Of a stretch of 64,000 bases of DNA, positions 33,932 through 43,653 are shown in pieces (the stretch's first letter is position 1; each line of letters opens with the position of its first letter). Source of the stretch: Planctomycetota bacterium (lineage in GTDB: Bacteria; Planctomycetota; SZUA-567; H5-PLA8); contig JAKLKQ010000011.1 of assembly GCA_023150555.1 (NCBI GenBank), forward strand, positions 1 through 64,000. The letters run 5' to 3'. The translations under genes were made by a program, and so were the position numbers. The notes beneath the pieces were generated by a model. It was not told the DNA's origin, searched no databases, and saw only the letters and a program-made list of their open reading frames with translations.

Positions 33932-34573
33932 TCATGCCGGCGGGCGCATGCTTGCCTGGGTTCCAGCGAGCGGCCGTGCGGGAATGCCGCCCCAGGTCTC
34001 TCCGGCCGGAATGCGCGTGTTGCGAGGCAACAATGCGCAAGCGGCCAGCGTCGCGCCGGTCCCGAGCCGGCACCCGGGCATCACCACCGCGCGCGCCCCC
34101 ACCGTCGCCCCTTGCTCGATCACGATGGGTCCCAAGCGCACCGTGCCGCGCTCTATGGAGTGGGCCATCAGCAGGGCGCCTTCGCCGATGACCGCGTGGC
34201 GGCCGACGGTGATGAGTTGCGGATCGACCAACTTTCCGCACACCATCGCGCCCATCCCAATCCGTGCGCCCATCGCCGAGTAAAGAATGCCGCGAAGCGG
34301 ACTCGACAGAAGAGGTTCCAAGGGCGAGCAGATCACGTCCATCAGGAGCGCGCCGAGATTCCAAAAAGCCGCCGGCCAGTCCCCGCCGCCGAGGATCAAA
34401 CTCTCGCTCGCAGCAACGCGCCAGAGCGCCACGCGCCCAACGGCAAAGGCGCTCATACAGACGAAAAGGATTGCGCCCCCCCAGCCTCGCCAGAGGTACC
34501 CGCAGAGTCCGGCTGCGGCCGCAAACCCCAACGCCGCCAGAAAGACCGTCAGTTCGCGAGATCCTGGTCGCAT
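33932..34573 (-). CDS. Membrane-anchored hexapeptide-repeat acyltransferase
   Basis: A 213-residue protein with two N-terminal hydrophobic segments (about 9-27 and 30-52) and a C-terminal left-handed beta-helix of hexapeptide turns (IGMGAMVCGKLVDPQL, VGRHAVIGEGALLM, IEQGATVGARAVVMPGCRLGTGATL). It ends with GGIPARPL, the phrase typical of sugar O-acetyltransferases. It lies 12 bases after the fusion gene and likely acylates the glycan made by its neighbours. Confidence 0.82.
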   Translation of the reverse strand: MRPGSRELTVFLAALGFAAAAGLCGYLWRGWGGAILFVCMSAFAVGRVALWRVAASESLILGGGDWPAAFWNLGALLMDVICSPLEPLLSSPLRGILYSAMGARIGMGAMVCGKLVDPQLITVGRHAVIGEGALLMAHSIERGTVRLGPIVIEQGATVGARAVVMPGCRLGTGATLAACALLPRNTRIPAGETWGGIPARPLAGTQASMRPPA

Positions 34574-34585
34574 GGCGCCTCCCTT

Positions 34586-36784
34586 TCAGGCCAGACAGCC
34601 GCGGTAGAACTGTTCGAGGCGATCCACGACCGCTTCCAGCGTAAAGGCCTTGGAGCGCTCGTAGCCCCGCCGCCCCATGGCGTGCGCCAACTGCGGCGCT
34701 TGAGCTAGCTGAAGCAGCCTCGCGCCCAGGTCTTCCGGAGAATCCGCATCGACGACGAAGCCGTTCATCCCATCATCAATCAGTTCCCTGGCCGCCGCGA
34801 TGCGGTCGGTGACGATGACCGGCTTGCCGAAGCGCATGGCCTCAAGCGCCACCAGGGGCTGCACTTCCGTCAGCGATGGGAGAACAAACACCCGGGCCGC
34901 CGAATAGTGCGGCGCCAGAAGATCGTTCCGGACGTGGCCGTGGAATTTCACCCGGTTCTGGATACACAATTCGCGAGCCAGGCGTACAAGCTTCGAGCAT
35001 TCAGGGCCGTCGCCTACGATGTGAAGCGCCGAGCGCGGTTCCCGGCGCACGACGCCAGCGAACGCCTTCAGGAGATAAGGCAGATTCTTCTCCGGCGAAA
35101 GGCGGCCCACGAAGAGCACGGAAAAGGCGTCCCGAATCTCCGATTCGCGGGGCTCTGCGATATCCGAGAACCCGATCGGGTTGGTCAGGTATTCCGTTCG
35201 CGCGGTGATTCCATGGGCCGCTATGCGTTCGATCATATTCGTGGACGGGGCCAGGATCAGATCGAACCGGCTGCAGTAGTCCACGTGCAATCGGCTGATG
35301 ATTTCCTTGAAGGGCTTCATGGGAAGAGGCTGCGTCAGCAATTCCAACGGCATGTGATAGGAGTAAATCCGCCTGGCACGCAGGCCCGAGGCCGCATCCA
35401 GGGCGGTCTTCATGAGGTATCCCAGGTAGTGGTTGTGGACGATGTCGAAGTCGCCCGCCTCCAGAATCCGCCGCAGCGTGCGGCGGCGGGGAAAAGCGAG
35501 GTGATAGCCGAAGACCTTGGCCGTCCCGGTTCGATGGATCCGCAGCCCCTGCCAGGACTCCTCCTTCGGCTCGCCCCACCTTCGCGTCGTGATCACCGAA
35601 ACGGCGTGGCCTCTGCGGGAAAGTTCCAGGGCTTCGCGCTGGGCGACCATGCCCGCGCCGGTACGAGCCGGATGGAAATCATCCGAAACAAAGCAGATCC
35701 TCAGCGGAGGCAAAGAAGCATGGCCGGGTTGGGCGGGGCATGCGGCCTGGATATCGGGCGAACGCGGAGCCGGTACCGCATCCCTTGTGATCCAATAGCG
35801 TTCAACAGGCGATCCGTTCGCCGGAATTCTGTCCGAATACTCGCATTGAAGATCAACGCACCGCTCGCGGTCCAGGAACAACGCATTGAACTGCGTGGTG
35901 TAGGCCGCCATGGCCTCCACTTTTTTTCCTAGATGCTTGGAGATGTCGAAAGACGCGGACTCGAACCGGCGGCAACGGTAAGCGGTTTCCGCCTCTCTCC
36001 GCTTTCGACGCATGACCTTCAGGAGGTGCCAGGAAGCGCCAAGTCCCGCCGCAAAGCGGACAGGCGCGGGTCTGATGTTTCGGATCACCGCGCTCTTCAG
36101 GTAGTGGGCGCAGGATTCCTTCCATTCGGATGCAAGGGAGCGGCGCGGTGGCAGTTCCGGACATTGGCCGATCTCGGACAGCCTGTATTCCACCGCGTTG
36201 GGGATGTAGCAATACGGTGCCTCCTCGTAGAAGACTGTCCGATCCGTCGCGCCCAGATTCCGCGCGGCAAGATGGCAAAGCACGTGGTCCACATGCCAGC
36301 CCACGCCCAGCGGCACGTAGAGTTCGTCGAAACTGCATGAGTTGGTAACCTGGGCAAGCCGTTGCGTGAGATGCGCGAGGTACTCTTTGTCCTCCGGCAC
36401 GGGTTCGCCGAAGAGCCTCTTCAGTGAGCGGTACGCCCTGCGCCGCAGGTAGGCGTCGGTCTCGCCCAGGGCGATGCTGGCGAATCCCAGGAGCCTGGAC
36501 GCCGACGCCTCCTCGGAGTGCCGCTCCGGCCCAAGGACCACCGGTCCGGCGCTGATTTCCGCCGGAAACCCGGTGAATATGTTGACTACAAGCACGGAAC
36601 CCTCTTGAACCAGCGCCTGGATTTTCCCGCCGCAGGAGAAGACCGCGTCATCGAGATGCGGCGAGATAATCACCGCGCGATGATGCGGCCTCTGCGCCGG
36701 ACGCATGGCCCCATCACCGGCCAGCGTATTCGAGCGGAGAGGGGCGACCTGGTTCCCGGCAAGATCGGCTGCCTTGGGGCTCAT
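34586..36784 (-). CDS. Fusion of PIG-L deacetylase and GT4 glycosyltransferase
   Basis: A 732-residue protein. Residues 40-290 form a PIG-L/LmbE deacetylase with the zinc motif SPHLDDAVFSCGG and the later GWHVDHVLCHLAAR. Residues 360-730 form a GT-B, GT4-type transferase (ICFVSDDFHPARTGAG, FVGRLSPEKNLPYLLKAF, EVQPLVALEAMRFGKPVIVTD). The same two activities on separate proteins make mycothiol and bacillithiol, but here the acyltransferase and epimerase neighbours favour a surface glycan. The ATG at 36784 has AAGGA 7 bases upstream. Confidence 0.85.
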   Translation of the reverse strand: MSPKAADLAGNQVAPLRSNTLAGDGAMRPAQRPHHRAVIISPHLDDAVFSCGGKIQALVQEGSVLVVNIFTGFPAEISAGPVVLGPERHSEEASASRLLGFASIALGETDAYLRRRAYRSLKRLFGEPVPEDKEYLAHLTQRLAQVTNSCSFDELYVPLGVGWHVDHVLCHLAARNLGATDRTVFYEEAPYCYIPNAVEYRLSEIGQCPELPPRRSLASEWKESCAHYLKSAVIRNIRPAPVRFAAGLGASWHLLKVMRRKRREAETAYRCRRFESASFDISKHLGKKVEAMAAYTTQFNALFLDRERCVDLQCEYSDRIPANGSPVERYWITRDAVPAPRSPDIQAACPAQPGHASLPPLRICFVSDDFHPARTGAGMVAQREALELSRRGHAVSVITTRRWGEPKEESWQGLRIHRTGTAKVFGYHLAFPRRRTLRRILEAGDFDIVHNHYLGYLMKTALDAASGLRARRIYSYHMPLELLTQPLPMKPFKEIISRLHVDYCSRFDLILAPSTNMIERIAAHGITARTEYLTNPIGFSDIAEPRESEIRDAFSVLFVGRLSPEKNLPYLLKAFAGVVRREPRSALHIVGDGPECSKLVRLARELCIQNRVKFHGHVRNDLLAPHYSAARVFVLPSLTEVQPLVALEAMRFGKPVIVTDRIAAARELIDDGMNGFVVDADSPEDLGARLLQLAQAPQLAHAMGRRGYERSKAFTLEAVVDRLEQFYRGCLA

Positions 36785-36881
36785 GTGAGATCCTTTCCGT
36801 TCTCCAGGCACAGAGCATCTCCTCGCCGCTGGAGAGCGGCTCCTGAAATCCCTTCAAGAAGAGGAGTCTCTCTGCGTCTTG

Positions 36882-38423
36882 CTAGGGCGTTGGCCTTGCC
36901 GGCTTCTTCAAGGCTTCCTCCGGATTCTCGGCCGGACCTTTCATGGCCTTTCGAACCGAGTCAATCGTTTGGCACTCTTTGGGAAGTTGGCTGTCCTCGA
37001 GGGGCCGAATCTCCAAGGAGGTGACACCCGGTATGGCGAGCGCGATGGCCACCCGCTTCGCCGGATACGAACTGGGAAACTCGCGAATGCCGCAAAGCGT
37101 GCGGTCAATGTAGGTGAGGAGATAGCGCTGCCAGAAGACCTGCCGGAAAGTAATTTGATCTCGAAGAGATTTATTGAGCGTCGGCGCGGACTTCGCGAGC
37201 CACAGACGATTCGCAAGGACCGTGGTGCCGTCGGTCCACAAACCGTCGAAGTTGATCTGGACCTCTTCAATCGCCGATGACTTGATGATCACCGCAAAAG
37301 GTTGCGCCGGCACCTCATCCGGTAGCAGCAGCATGACATAGCCGTCAGAGTGCATGGTGCCGCTCGCGCCGTCCTTTCCCGGGCGCCATTCCCAAAGGCC
37401 GCGCATGACTTCGAGGTCGCCTGCCGGTCCTTTGGCGAAGGACCATTTTCGGGCAGGAAATGCAACGGCCGGTTCTTCTCCAGTGGATCCGGATTCTGGC
37501 TCGACGGCAGGGCGCTCCGTGCGAGCAACACCTAGCAGCGCTTCCGCGTCTTTCGGCTCGTCGGAAGAACGCGTGCTCATCCAGATCACTCCTGCCGCCA
37601 CCCCCAGAATCGTTAGGCCAACGCCAAACGCCAGGGGTGAAAGCCACCCAGGGGGCGCATTTCGGGTGGAACGCGCCGAATGCTCCGCTATGGCGCCGGG
37701 AATTCCCGCACCCGTCTGAGCCGCAGCGCACAGATCGGCCAGACTCTGCTGCAGCGTGGGCGGCGCATTCAGCAAACCGCTCGAGATCAGATCGGGCAAT
37801 GCGACGACGGAAAGCGTGACGCCTCCTTGTGCGAGACGGTGCCGCATCGCGTCGAGGCCCTTGGAGATGCGCTGGCTGACCAGCTGCTGCGAGATCCCCA
37901 GGATGCGCCCCACCTCGGCCTGCGAGAGCGCCTCCAGGAAATGCAGGACGATCGGCAACCGGACGTCCTCTTCCAGCGCGCCAAGCGCTTCGAGGGCGGC
38001 ACCGCTCATCTCCCGCTTTTCGCACTCCGAGCCCACTGGCTGCGCTGCATTTCCAGCCGATTCTTCCCGGTACCGGCGCTGCTGGGGTCGTTTCACGGTA
38101 CGCCTCTCGGTTCGAAGGTGATTGCGGGCTACGGTGTGGACCACGGCATACAGCCATTTGCGAAAGGAGCCGGGGCCTTGCGCCGTGAACGAGCACTGCC
38201 GGTTCAGCATCCGCACGAAGACTTCTTGCACGGATTCCTCGGCCAGTTGGGCGTCTCCGCAAACGCTGAAGGCCACGCGATAGGAAAAGGTCTGGTAGCG
38301 CCGAACGAGTTCCGAGAAGGCGGACGGGGCAGGCGGCGTCGCCAGGATCTGCGCCAGATCCTCGTCCGAGACCTTGGCGAGCTCTTTCGGCTCGGTCTCA
38401 GGTGTCGCGCGATCCCTGGGCAT
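36882..38423 (-). CDS. ECF sigma factor with membrane-anchored C-terminal extension
   Basis: The N-terminal 200 residues are an ECF sigma factor: region 2 (FSELVRRYQTFSYRVAFSVCGD... SVQEVFVRML) and a region 4 helix-turn-helix (LSQAEVGRILGISQQLVSQRI). A linker, one membrane segment (about 262-282) and a 230-residue probable extracytoplasmic domain of unknown type follow. Sigma factor and sensor in one polypeptide remove the need for a separate anti-sigma factor. The ATG at 38423 follows GGAG at 7 bases; ATGs at 38459 and 38486 are alternatives. Confidence 0.82.
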   Translation of the reverse strand: MPRDRATPETEPKELAKVSDEDLAQILATPPAPSAFSELVRRYQTFSYRVAFSVCGDAQLAEESVQEVFVRMLNRQCSFTAQGPGSFRKWLYAVVHTVARNHLRTERRTVKRPQQRRYREESAGNAAQPVGSECEKREMSGAALEALGALEEDVRLPIVLHFLEALSQAEVGRILGISQQLVSQRISKGLDAMRHRLAQGGVTLSVVALPDLISSGLLNAPPTLQQSLADLCAAAQTGAGIPGAIAEHSARSTRNAPPGWLSPLAFGVGLTILGVAAGVIWMSTRSSDEPKDAEALLGVARTERPAVEPESGSTGEEPAVAFPARKWSFAKGPAGDLEVMRGLWEWRPGKDGASGTMHSDGYVMLLLPDEVPAQPFAVIIKSSAIEEVQINFDGLWTDGTTVLANRLWLAKSAPTLNKSLRDQITFRQVFWQRYLLTYIDRTLCGIREFPSSYPAKRVAIALAIPGVTSLEIRPLEDSQLPKECQTIDSVRKAMKGPAENPEEALKKPARPTP

Positions 38424-38607
38424 TCGAGGACTCCGGTTTGCGAATTCCTGCACCCACATAGTAATTCCGCTGCCGGGCGCCATCACAAGATATTTCTTAA
38501 GCCGTTTCCAAGTAAAGGGTTGCGAGGTTTGACGACACCAACAGGAGGACCCCAGAGCCTCTGCTCAGGCTCCTGATTCCAACAGGAAGGCGCTTGCCTG
38601 CGCCCTT

Positions 38608-41600
38608 TCAGGGGAGAGGTACGGTCACTTCCAATGCGTAGGCCAGCTTGAGTCTAAGGACACGGCGATTCACACTGTCGGCGACATATAGGTTGCTGTC
38701 GGTGGCGGCCACGGCCACGGTCCAGGCCAGGGCAATCTCCGGCTCGGCGAAGGGGCTTACCAGGTCCTTCGGATCGTCGTCTCGGCGCGCGCGCAGAAAC
38801 TTGTCCTTGGGGTCGAGCACGTAGCTCTCCGGTCCGCAGAAGTCCTGGTTGCCGTAAGCGCCGATGTGGGCGATGACGTTGCCGCCCGCGTCGAGCACCG
38901 TCAGTCGCGAGCGGCCGTTGTCCGGCGCGAAAGTCCGGCCGAAGTCGTCGACGTCGAAGTCCGATCCCGTGCAGTGACAACTCACAGTCCCGCTGCGCAT
39001 CCGGCCCAGGGGCGAGAAGCCGAAACGCCACCATTGGTGGCCCTGCAGGATCGTCCCGGGCTTTCCGTAGCCGGTCAGGCTCTCCTTTTTCATGTCGGCC
39101 GGGAGTTTGGTCTCGGCCGAGTCCTCCTTGTCGAACTCCCAGGCCGGCTTGCCGAAGGCGACACCGACACGCACCCAGTCGAGGCAGAAGCTGCCTTGGG
39201 CGGCGTTCGTGGGAACCAGGGTCATCTTGATGATCTTGCCCTTCCACTTCTCCTCGCCGGACATGTCGAAGGTGTATTCCGTAAAGTCGCTGTTGGGCTT
39301 GATCTCGATCGCCTTGGTCTTGGCCTTGGTCCCGTAGCCCTCGCCCAGGGTGTGCCAGCCCAGGACCGCCTGGGTCCCGTCGCTGTCGTTCTTGAGGCGC
39401 ATGACGATCTTGTTGCTGGAGGCATCGAGCACCTCGAGTTCCGGCATCGTAAGCGTGGCCGGCTTCTTGACGACCTGGCCCGTCAAGCTGCCGCCGGTCG
39501 TCCGCAGATCCTTGATGCTGTCGTCTGTCAGCCACCCGTCGTAGTCCAACGATGAGGCGCGGCTGCCGGAGAACCACACCGAGCCGCCCTCCGGCCCGAA
39601 CTTGATGACGCTGCCGTAGATCAACTCGTAGTAGACCCTGCCGGTGCTCTTCAGGATCGGAGCGGCCAGGTCCGCGGGCATCGGCTCGTTGTCCGGGCAG
39701 ACCGCCTCCATGATGTAGATATTTCCGCGGGCGTCGATGCGCGGGCCGTAAGCGCCATCGCTGACCGTATAGATCGCGGTGCGCTTCATGGCACCGTCCT
39801 GCCCGAAGACCGGCACGGTCATGAGGCCGTGGTACTGCGTCGTGCGCGACTTGACGTAAATGTCGCCCTTGCGGTCGATGCCGAAGTCGCGCTCCCAGGC
39901 GGTGGTACCCGAGGATTGGGTGCCCAGGCGCCCCCGGAGGAGCGGATGGTCGGCGGTGCTTGGGAAGGGAATGGCGTTTCCGTTTCGGTCGAACCGGGTG
40001 ACGCCCCGGTCGTGGGACATGGAGTAGATCAGGCCGTCGGGCCCCAGCCGGAAGGTATGGGCATTGTTGCCGCCGCCCTTCGTCTTCTGTTCCTCCCCCG
40101 TGACGTCGTTCCGGATGATCAAGTCGCGATCGACCGCGCATAGCACCTCACGCTTGAGCGGATCGGCGGTGAGGCTGCGCTGCTGGGGTCCGTCGTAGGC
40201 CTTGGCCGGCGTCCAGTCGCCGAAGGTCCCGCCGCGGTCCTCGCAGCGGAATAGGCTCACGGCGGTCATACCGCTGGCACTGCCCCATCCGGCCCAAAGC
40301 ACGGCCGGCTCGGCCGAGGGATCCACCGCCAGGCTTAGGAACTTCGGGTTTTTGGGGTATCGGAACTTGCCCGCCAGGATCGCCGTCCTGCCGGTCTCCT
40401 TTACGTCCTTCCATCCTGCGCGGTCGGGCTTCGCCGGCGGGGCAAAGCGGACGATGCTCTCGCCGCTCTGCACGTAGATGACCCCGGTCCGCCGGCTGAT
40501 GCCCAGCCACTCCGGAGAGGTCGCGGCGAAGGAGCCCACGAAGGCGCCGTCCTTCTCGGCCAGAATCACCACCCGGTTGTTACCCCGGTCGGCGACAAGC
40601 AGGTGGCCCTTTCCGTCGATGGCCAGGCCCTGGGGCTCGCTCAGGTGCTTCTCGTCGGCACCGGCAGTCTCCGGATCTCCGAAGAAGACCTCCGGAACGC
40701 CCCGCTCCGGGAGCTTCAACCGGTGGACGGCATGAGCGCTCACCGCCAACTTCCCGGCGCTGTCACGCTTGCCCGTGGTTCCGAAGCCGGTAAGGAAGAC
40801 GCTTCCGCCGTCCAGTGCGGAGGCCATGTAGGGCGTGGTGAAGGACTTCCGCTCCTTGTCGCCGCCCAACGCTGCACCCGCAAACGTGTCGTAGGGGACG
40901 CTGCCGTCGGAGCCCAGGGCGGCCAAGTGCAGGCGCTCGTCGTTCTTCACGGCCACGATCAGGTTGCCGTCGGGCGTCACGGCCATGTGCTGCATGCGGT
41001 GGTTTACGCCGGGGTAGAAACTCATCTGCGTCAGATCGTGGATGAGCGGGGTGAGCCGGCCGCCGGAAGGCACAAAAGCGCCGAGGTCCTTGAGCTGCTC
41101 CGGCTTGAGATTCGCGGGAAATGGCTGAATGGTCCGCTCGTAGCTGCCGTCACGCAGGAAAACGTGGATGGGCGTGTGCCACCAGTAAAGCCACTGGTTG
41201 CGAGAGCCCATCACGTAGACGCGGCCGTCCGCCCCGGCGGCCAAGCCCCAGATGGCCTCGATGTTGTTGGGCCCTAGTTTGTCCTTCTCCGCGAAGGCCT
41301 TGCCGCCGTAGGCCGCAGTGAGCCCCAGACCCACGCGGACCTTGAACGGCCCGCCGGTGGCGGGTCTCCCGTCGTCGTCCCTGCCGTCCCAATCAAGGGT
41401 CTGCTCGAGTCCCTGCTTAAGAGGAGCGGGAGCATTTGCTCCCAGCACACCCGCAGCCAAATGCCGAACCACTCTTCCCTGGGCATCCTCAACATAGACG
41501 GCAACATCGACGTTGCGATCCACGGCAAAGGAGATCGCGGATCCTAAATCTGTCTTCTGGACCGACGGCATCTTCGTGAATCGCGGAGGATTGTCCGCAG

Positions 41601-41685
41601 CCTCAGGAGAACTCGCGGCGAAAAGGTTTGCTCCCACAAACGCAACCAGGGCCAGCTCTAACCAAGTTTGGTGCACCTTCCGCAT
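38608..41685 (-). CDS. Large secreted NHL-type beta-propeller protein
   Basis: A 1025-residue exported protein (signal peptide about 1-30). After a FlgD-like strand region (VYVEDAQGRVVRHLA, DWDGRDDDGRPATGGPFKVRVGL), repeated NHL-like units appear (LSEPQGLAIDGKGHLLVADRGNNRVVIL; AVAATDSNLYVADSVNRRVLRLKL), interrupted near 740-870 by a jelly-roll-like segment. Propellers of this type scaffold or bind ligands outside the cell; no catalytic residues are evident. It lies upstream of the membrane-anchored sigma gene on the same strand, with a 184-base gap. Confidence 0.8.
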   Translation of the reverse strand: MRKVHQTWLELALVAFVGANLFAASSPEAADNPPRFTKMPSVQKTDLGSAISFAVDRNVDVAVYVEDAQGRVVRHLAAGVLGANAPAPLKQGLEQTLDWDGRDDDGRPATGGPFKVRVGLGLTAAYGGKAFAEKDKLGPNNIEAIWGLAAGADGRVYVMGSRNQWLYWWHTPIHVFLRDGSYERTIQPFPANLKPEQLKDLGAFVPSGGRLTPLIHDLTQMSFYPGVNHRMQHMAVTPDGNLIVAVKNDERLHLAALGSDGSVPYDTFAGAALGGDKERKSFTTPYMASALDGGSVFLTGFGTTGKRDSAGKLAVSAHAVHRLKLPERGVPEVFFGDPETAGADEKHLSEPQGLAIDGKGHLLVADRGNNRVVILAEKDGAFVGSFAATSPEWLGISRRTGVIYVQSGESIVRFAPPAKPDRAGWKDVKETGRTAILAGKFRYPKNPKFLSLAVDPSAEPAVLWAGWGSASGMTAVSLFRCEDRGGTFGDWTPAKAYDGPQQRSLTADPLKREVLCAVDRDLIIRNDVTGEEQKTKGGGNNAHTFRLGPDGLIYSMSHDRGVTRFDRNGNAIPFPSTADHPLLRGRLGTQSSGTTAWERDFGIDRKGDIYVKSRTTQYHGLMTVPVFGQDGAMKRTAIYTVSDGAYGPRIDARGNIYIMEAVCPDNEPMPADLAAPILKSTGRVYYELIYGSVIKFGPEGGSVWFSGSRASSLDYDGWLTDDSIKDLRTTGGSLTGQVVKKPATLTMPELEVLDASSNKIVMRLKNDSDGTQAVLGWHTLGEGYGTKAKTKAIEIKPNSDFTEYTFDMSGEEKWKGKIIKMTLVPTNAAQGSFCLDWVRVGVAFGKPAWEFDKEDSAETKLPADMKKESLTGYGKPGTILQGHQWWRFGFSPLGRMRSGTVSCHCTGSDFDVDDFGRTFAPDNGRSRLTVLDAGGNVIAHIGAYGNQDFCGPESYVLDPKDKFLRARRDDDPKDLVSPFAEPEIALAWTVAVAATDSNLYVADSVNRRVLRLKLAYALEVTVPLP

Positions 41686-41985
41686 GATGCCACCTCCCTA
41701 TTGCTCAATCAGGAATGCCCAAGAGCCGAATCGCTCACCCCGTTTGCTGCCCGCCTGTACGTTACTCGTGGACGTTCACCAGTCTAAATATCGGCACAGC
41801 GCTCGTTCAATTTTCTATACACACGTTAAGCGGGGCCCACACAGGAAATCTGGCCGGAACCTGCTCAGAAAGAATGCAGATCAATAGATCGGAGAAAGGC
41901 CGGCACTGCAACGCGCCCAGGCGCTCCCTGTCGGAAAGCCGACTTCCTTAACGGGTGAACATCAGATTCCGCCGCGCCGGATGCC

Positions 41986-42033
41986 TCACAGGCGTGTGAC
42001 GAAACGTCACATCGGCCCTGTGACGTTTTGTCA
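41986..42033. promoter_or_regulatory. TGTGAC palindrome cluster
   Basis: Inverted 15-base arms at 41997-42011 and 42019-42033 (one mismatch) enclose 7 bases, and a further TCACA/TGTGA pair lies at 41986-41990 and 41995-41999. The first unit reads TGTGACGAAACGTCACA, close to but one base longer than a CRP-type half-site spacing. It is about 310 bases upstream of the NHL gene start. Confidence 0.4.
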
Positions 42034-42119
42034 TAACCACAAAGTGCAAAGCGCCGGAATCGAACGCCCAAAATAAGGACTTACGAGATCGTGTGACGCG
42101 CGTTGCCTTTCGCTGCCGG

Positions 42120-42440
42120 ACACTGTCAGTCGCGAAATTTCGCGAATCACGTGGTGCTGCGCGACGTTCCGGAGTGCACATGGCGATTTGTATCGATCTT
42201 TCCTCGCTTCTAACAAGGTGCACCAAAGTTTCTTCTACGGAATCATTGGACTTACGACGCTTTTGCACGGCGTGCAAAACGGCAGGAGCGAGCGGTCAAG
42301 GTTTCGGAACGGGTTCGGAAAACGACAAACAGAAGTCGGCAAGATTCAAAAAAACTGAAAAAACGGAAAAAGGAAAAGGCACCACCGCGCTCCAAATGCA
42401 ACACCAATGAAAAGTGACACCTGTCGACGACACCTGGCAA
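42120..42440 (+). repeat. Dispersed intergenic repeat, copy C
   Basis: Block order matches copy B: palindrome TCGCGAAATTTCGCGA at 42130-42145, the 35-base block at 42171-42205 (identical to 27834-27868), AATCATTGG at 42241, a TTTTGCAC/GTGCAAAA hairpin at 42261-42279, and the A-rich block at 42338-42357. Confidence 0.7.
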
Positions 42441-42931
42441 ATCGCCGGCCCCTTTTCGGCACGCAGCGCCGAACGCGCAAGCAACCGTCTCGCCGCGGAC
42501 CGCCATTGCTTCCCTTGACCCAGGCGGCTTCCATGCTTCAATAGGTTTTACTTAGAACGCCTAACAGAATGAACCGTGGCTGCGAGGGCCGGAATTCGAC
42601 ATCCAGCCAAGGCGCGAAGCCAAAGCCGTATCGGAGAGGTACGGCGTGGCGTAGCAACGCAGGCTGGGTGCCGAAGACCGGCCCTCCCGCAGGGCGGCGA
42701 ACGGCAGGAGACTAAGATCGCCGTACCTACCTGGGTAGATTGATTGGATAAGGCTATGAATCTCGCCCGCCGATCTTTTACCCAGGCCCTTCGCCGCGCA
42801 TGCCGCGGGGCATTCTGTTAGGTGTTCTTACTATTCCTGAAGCCGTATCCGATGTGCGTTCGCGGCGTCCGCGACAGGGGTGCCGTTCCGCCGCCTGTCC
42901 GTTTTGCCGTCCCGATTCCGGAGGGGCCGCC

Positions 42932-43636
42932 ATGGCCGTGTTGAAACGCTTTGCGTATGTCGTCCTCGCCGTGGCCCTGTGCGGCTGCGGATCGAAGCAG
43001 AAGGCCGGCCCGCAGCCCCGCCCCGCGCCTCCGGCCCAGGTCCAGACACCGGCCGAACCGCCCGCGCAAGGGTATGTCCTGCTTTGGAAGCGCTCGCTCT
43101 CGCTGATGGGAAAGGAGGCCTCCCTGAGCGGCGCCGTCAACCAGGCCCTGCGGTCGAAACTCGCGCCCGTGGCCATGGCCGAGCCCGGGCAGGTCGCGCC
43201 CGTCCGCGTGCTGGGGACGATCGAGGTTCGCTGCGACGTGCTGTGGGACGCCTACGGCAGCGGCAGCGGCCCTGGGATCATGGACGAAGAGGACGCCATG
43301 ATGGCCACCAACAAGCTGCCGCGGACGGTGACCCTGGCCTTCAAGGTCGAGGCCGACGGCAGCACTTCGAATTGGGACGGCCCGCATGTCCTCACCGTCG
43401 AGCACAAGAATCCGGAGGACATCAAGACGTCGGGCCTGGGGTCCTTCATCACGCTGGAAAAGCAGGCCTTCAAGGAACTCGCGCAGAACCTGGCGCAGAA
43501 GATCCAGGCGCTGCCGGCCTACGCCCTGAAGGACGAAGCGACGACCGAGGCCAAGTCCGAATCCGGCGAGAAGACGGAAGCGAAGTCCGATAGCGCCGCC
43601 CCGGAGCCGGAAGCCAAGACCGAAGCCGCGCCTTGA
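42932..43636 (+). CDS. Lipoprotein of unknown function (234 aa)
   Basis: A lipoprotein signal ends in L-C-G-C near residue 18. A Pro-rich linker, a compact domain (about 45-205) and an acidic repetitive tail (EAKSESGEKTEAKSDS...) follow. The domain is not recognised. The ATG at 42932 has GGAGGGG 5 bases upstream; a longer frame from 42800 adds an implausible leader. It is convergent with the DinB-like gene, whose stop is only 17 bases away. Confidence 0.65.
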   Translation: MAVLKRFAYVVLAVALCGCGSKQKAGPQPRPAPPAQVQTPAEPPAQGYVLLWKRSLSLMGKEASLSGAVNQALRSKLAPVAMAEPGQVAPVRVLGTIEVRCDVLWDAYGSGSGPGIMDEEDAMMATNKLPRTVTLAFKVEADGSTSNWDGPHVLTVEHKNPEDIKTSGLGSFITLEKQAFKELAQNLAQKIQALPAYALKDEATTEAKSESGEKTEAKSDSAAPEPEAKTEAAP

Positions 43637-43653
43637 GGCGAAAGCCGGCGCCG

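Larger units (their letters stand above)
41686..42931. other. Long intergenic region with palindromes and repeat copy C
   Basis: I see no supported gene in about 1.25 kb between the leftward NHL gene and a rightward lipoprotein gene. It contains the TGTGACG palindromes (41986-42033), repeat copy C (42120-42440) and the promoters of both flanking genes. The short frames have no family or ribosome-site support. Confidence 0.55.
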
